Shown here: positions 5,052 through 6,250 of the stretch, in pieces
How the letters are laid out: every line of letters starts with the position of its first letter
Numbering within the stretch: the stretch's first letter is position 1
Made by a program: the position numbers and the translations under genes
Assembly (NCBI GenBank): GCA_007123065.1
Contig: SKSI01000150.1
Location: forward strand, 1 to 6,250
Length of the DNA stretch: 6,250 nt
Reading direction: 5' to 3'
DNA from: Bacteroidales bacterium
Lineage (GTDB): Bacteria > Bacteroidota > Bacteroidia > Bacteroidales > UBA7960
Notes under the pieces: generated by a model
Told to the model about the DNA's origin: nothing
The model's input: the letters and a program-made list of their open reading frames with translations, nothing else
Databases searched by the model: none

Positions 5052-6250
5052 CTAAAAGGGTATTACAGCACGAACCCGGTAATACAGTTCCAGGTAATCA
5101 TCATCACCAATATGTTCGACGGGTTGTGCCAAACCCAGGCTATGCAGTATCTGCAAACCTCCGAAGTTCAGCACATTTTTTAGCTCTGCTCCTACTCCGG
5201 CTCTTTTAATGGGGTCATCGTCAGTATTGGTATTCCAGACGATTCCTCCGTCAACGAAAGCGGTCAGTGTTGTACGCCCAAGTGAGATAATTCCCAGTAA
5301 AGTGGTATTCAGATCATCCATAAAAGGGATACGATACTCCAGCGTACCAAACAGCAGACGGTCGCCGGTTACATAGTCACGGTAACCCCGAACCCGTTCG
5401 GCATCGGCATACAAAAAATCCAAACCGGCCAGGGCACCACCCAACTGGATGTCATCATAACGGCTTAAACCAATGTAGTCCTGAGCAAAAGCCTCTCCCC
5501 ATTGTGCAATGGCGCGGCCATAAAGATAAAACCGCTGGTCACCAAGCCCGGGAAGAATGGCATACGCGGTCAGATCAGGTCTGATGTATTCTGTTTCACC
5601 ACCAATCATTTCAGAAGCCATCGTTACGCGAGCATCAACACCAAAACCGGATAGCGGATGAATGACATTGTGCACATAGGGTTTTCTATGAGCCAGGCGC
5701 ATCCCCAGTCGCAAATCCTGTTGCCATCCGCTCATGGGTTCACCCAAAACGTGTTCTGTTTCATCGTGATCCCAGAATCGTTCCGCGTCAGTATATTCAT
5801 ATCTGAAACGCGCGTAAAGTGAAGTACTGATAAAGTCATGATCAATCCAGTCGCGGGGCAGGCTCGCCAGAATATATCCCCCGGAGTTTGTTGTTACAAG
5901 ATAATCTCTTTCATAAAAACGGCCGGTAAAGCTGTTGTGATAAAGATTGAAGCTTACAGAAGGTGTGAACTGGTTGTTGATGTAACCTAAAAAAAACAGG
6001 CTGTTTTCTTTAAATCTGGTAAAAGAAACGGCTGCTGCCATAGAGAACATGTGTTTGGAGAGCGGTTCGCTAAAAACAGAAATGACCCCTAATCCATAAT
6101 CATCGCTACTGCTGAAGTAGGGAAAAGGAATTGTTGATGCATGTGAGATATTGCGCAAGGAGCTGTAGGGGTGTCTGTTTTGGATGAGCCCTTCATCCGG
6201 GGCAATTTGTGAAGGGATCACTTTAGGAGGCTGATGGCTCAACCACGCGG
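5052..6250 (-). CDS. Omp85/BamA-like surface antigen, C-terminal barrel (5' end outside window)
   Basis: The frame is open to the right edge (codons for Ala and Trp precede the TTG at 6242), so the gene is 5'-truncated by the window. Numbered from that TTG, 396 residues are visible. They begin with a non-barrel linker (PPKVIPSQIAPDEG) and a junction (PYSSLRN..PFPYFSSSDDYGLG) that I associate with Bacteroidota proteins having an N-terminal TolB/WD40-like propeller before a bacterial surface antigen (D15) barrel. The rest is barrel-like. The diagnostic part is ERVRGYRDYVTGDR (282-295), containing the VRGY motif at 284-287 of Omp85-superfamily loop 6, followed by the typical strands FGTLEYRIPF and TAFVDGGIVW. 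The last strand ends YYRVRAVIPF with a terminal Phe. Family role: insertion or translocation of proteins at the outer membrane, or an orphan surface antigen. No POTRA domain is visible, so I do not call it BamA. It is convergent with the repeat-protein gene. Confidence 0.82.
   Translation of the reverse strand, partial: AWLSHQPPKVIPSQIAPDEGLIQNRHPYSSLRNISHASTIPFPYFSSSDDYGLGVISVFSEPLSKHMFSMAAAVSFTRFKENSLFFLGYINNQFTPSVSFNLYHNSFTGRFYERDYLVTTNSGGYILASLPRDWIDHDFISTSLYARFRYEYTDAERFWDHDETEHVLGEPMSGWQQDLRLGMRLAHRKPYVHNVIHPLSGFGVDARVTMASEMIGGETEYIRPDLTAYAILPGLGDQRFYLYGRAIAQWGEAFAQDYIGLSRYDDIQLGGALAGLDFLYADAERVRGYRDYVTGDRLLFGTLEYRIPFMDDLNTTLLGIISLGRTTLTAFVDGGIVWNTNTDDDPIKRAGVGAELKNVLNFGGLQILHSLGLAQPVEHIGDDDYLELYYRVRAVIPF

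Noticed and set aside
4994..5209. 71-residue plus-strand open frame starting at the end of the palindromic element
   Set aside because: Its first part translates the TCAACGAA array and the rest is antisense to the Omp85-like gene.

Overview
The window looks like chromosomal DNA from a member of the Bacteroidota, probably an environmental Bacteroidales/Marinilabiliales-type organism. The basis is four envelope-protein genes of types familiar from that phylum, no clear Shine-Dalgarno sequences before the two complete genes, moderate GC, and AT-rich intergenic spacers packed with short tandem repeats. No RNA gene, transposase, CRISPR array or recognisable defence module is visible.

Layout from left to right. 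(1) From the left edge to 1595 (+) lies the C-terminal part of a TonB-dependent outer-membrane receptor: the end of the plug domain and the whole barrel. (2) 1596-1844 is a spacer made largely of short repeats with periods of 7, 9 and 8 bp. It also holds a GC-rich hairpin and a weak sigma-54-like site. (3) 1845-3467 (+) encodes a complete 540-residue secreted protein of unknown function with beta-propeller-like sequence texture. (4) 3502-4857 (+), only 34 bp further on and probably co-transcribed, encodes a complete 451-residue exported protein. It carries 14 tandem units of about 16 residues (G-phi-x-x-A-G-F-M-N type) followed by a barrel-like C-terminal region. (5) 4858-5051 separates two convergent genes. 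It holds two octamer repeat arrays and an imperfect palindrome that resembles a dispersed intergenic element. (6) 5052 to the right edge (-) encodes the C-terminal, Omp85/BamA-like barrel of a surface antigen, with the VRGY motif and a terminal Phe. Its N-terminus lies outside the window.

All four products are expected in the outer membrane or periplasm/cell surface, so the locus is an envelope locus, but nothing in the sequence gives a substrate. The 1845-4857 pair is the most obscure part. A secreted propeller-like protein is followed directly by a repeat-solenoid/barrel protein, which could form a surface complex (inference). The most interesting non-coding signal is that three octamer arrays around these genes are variants of one consensus, AAC-N-AA-[AT]-[CT], placed in different orientations.
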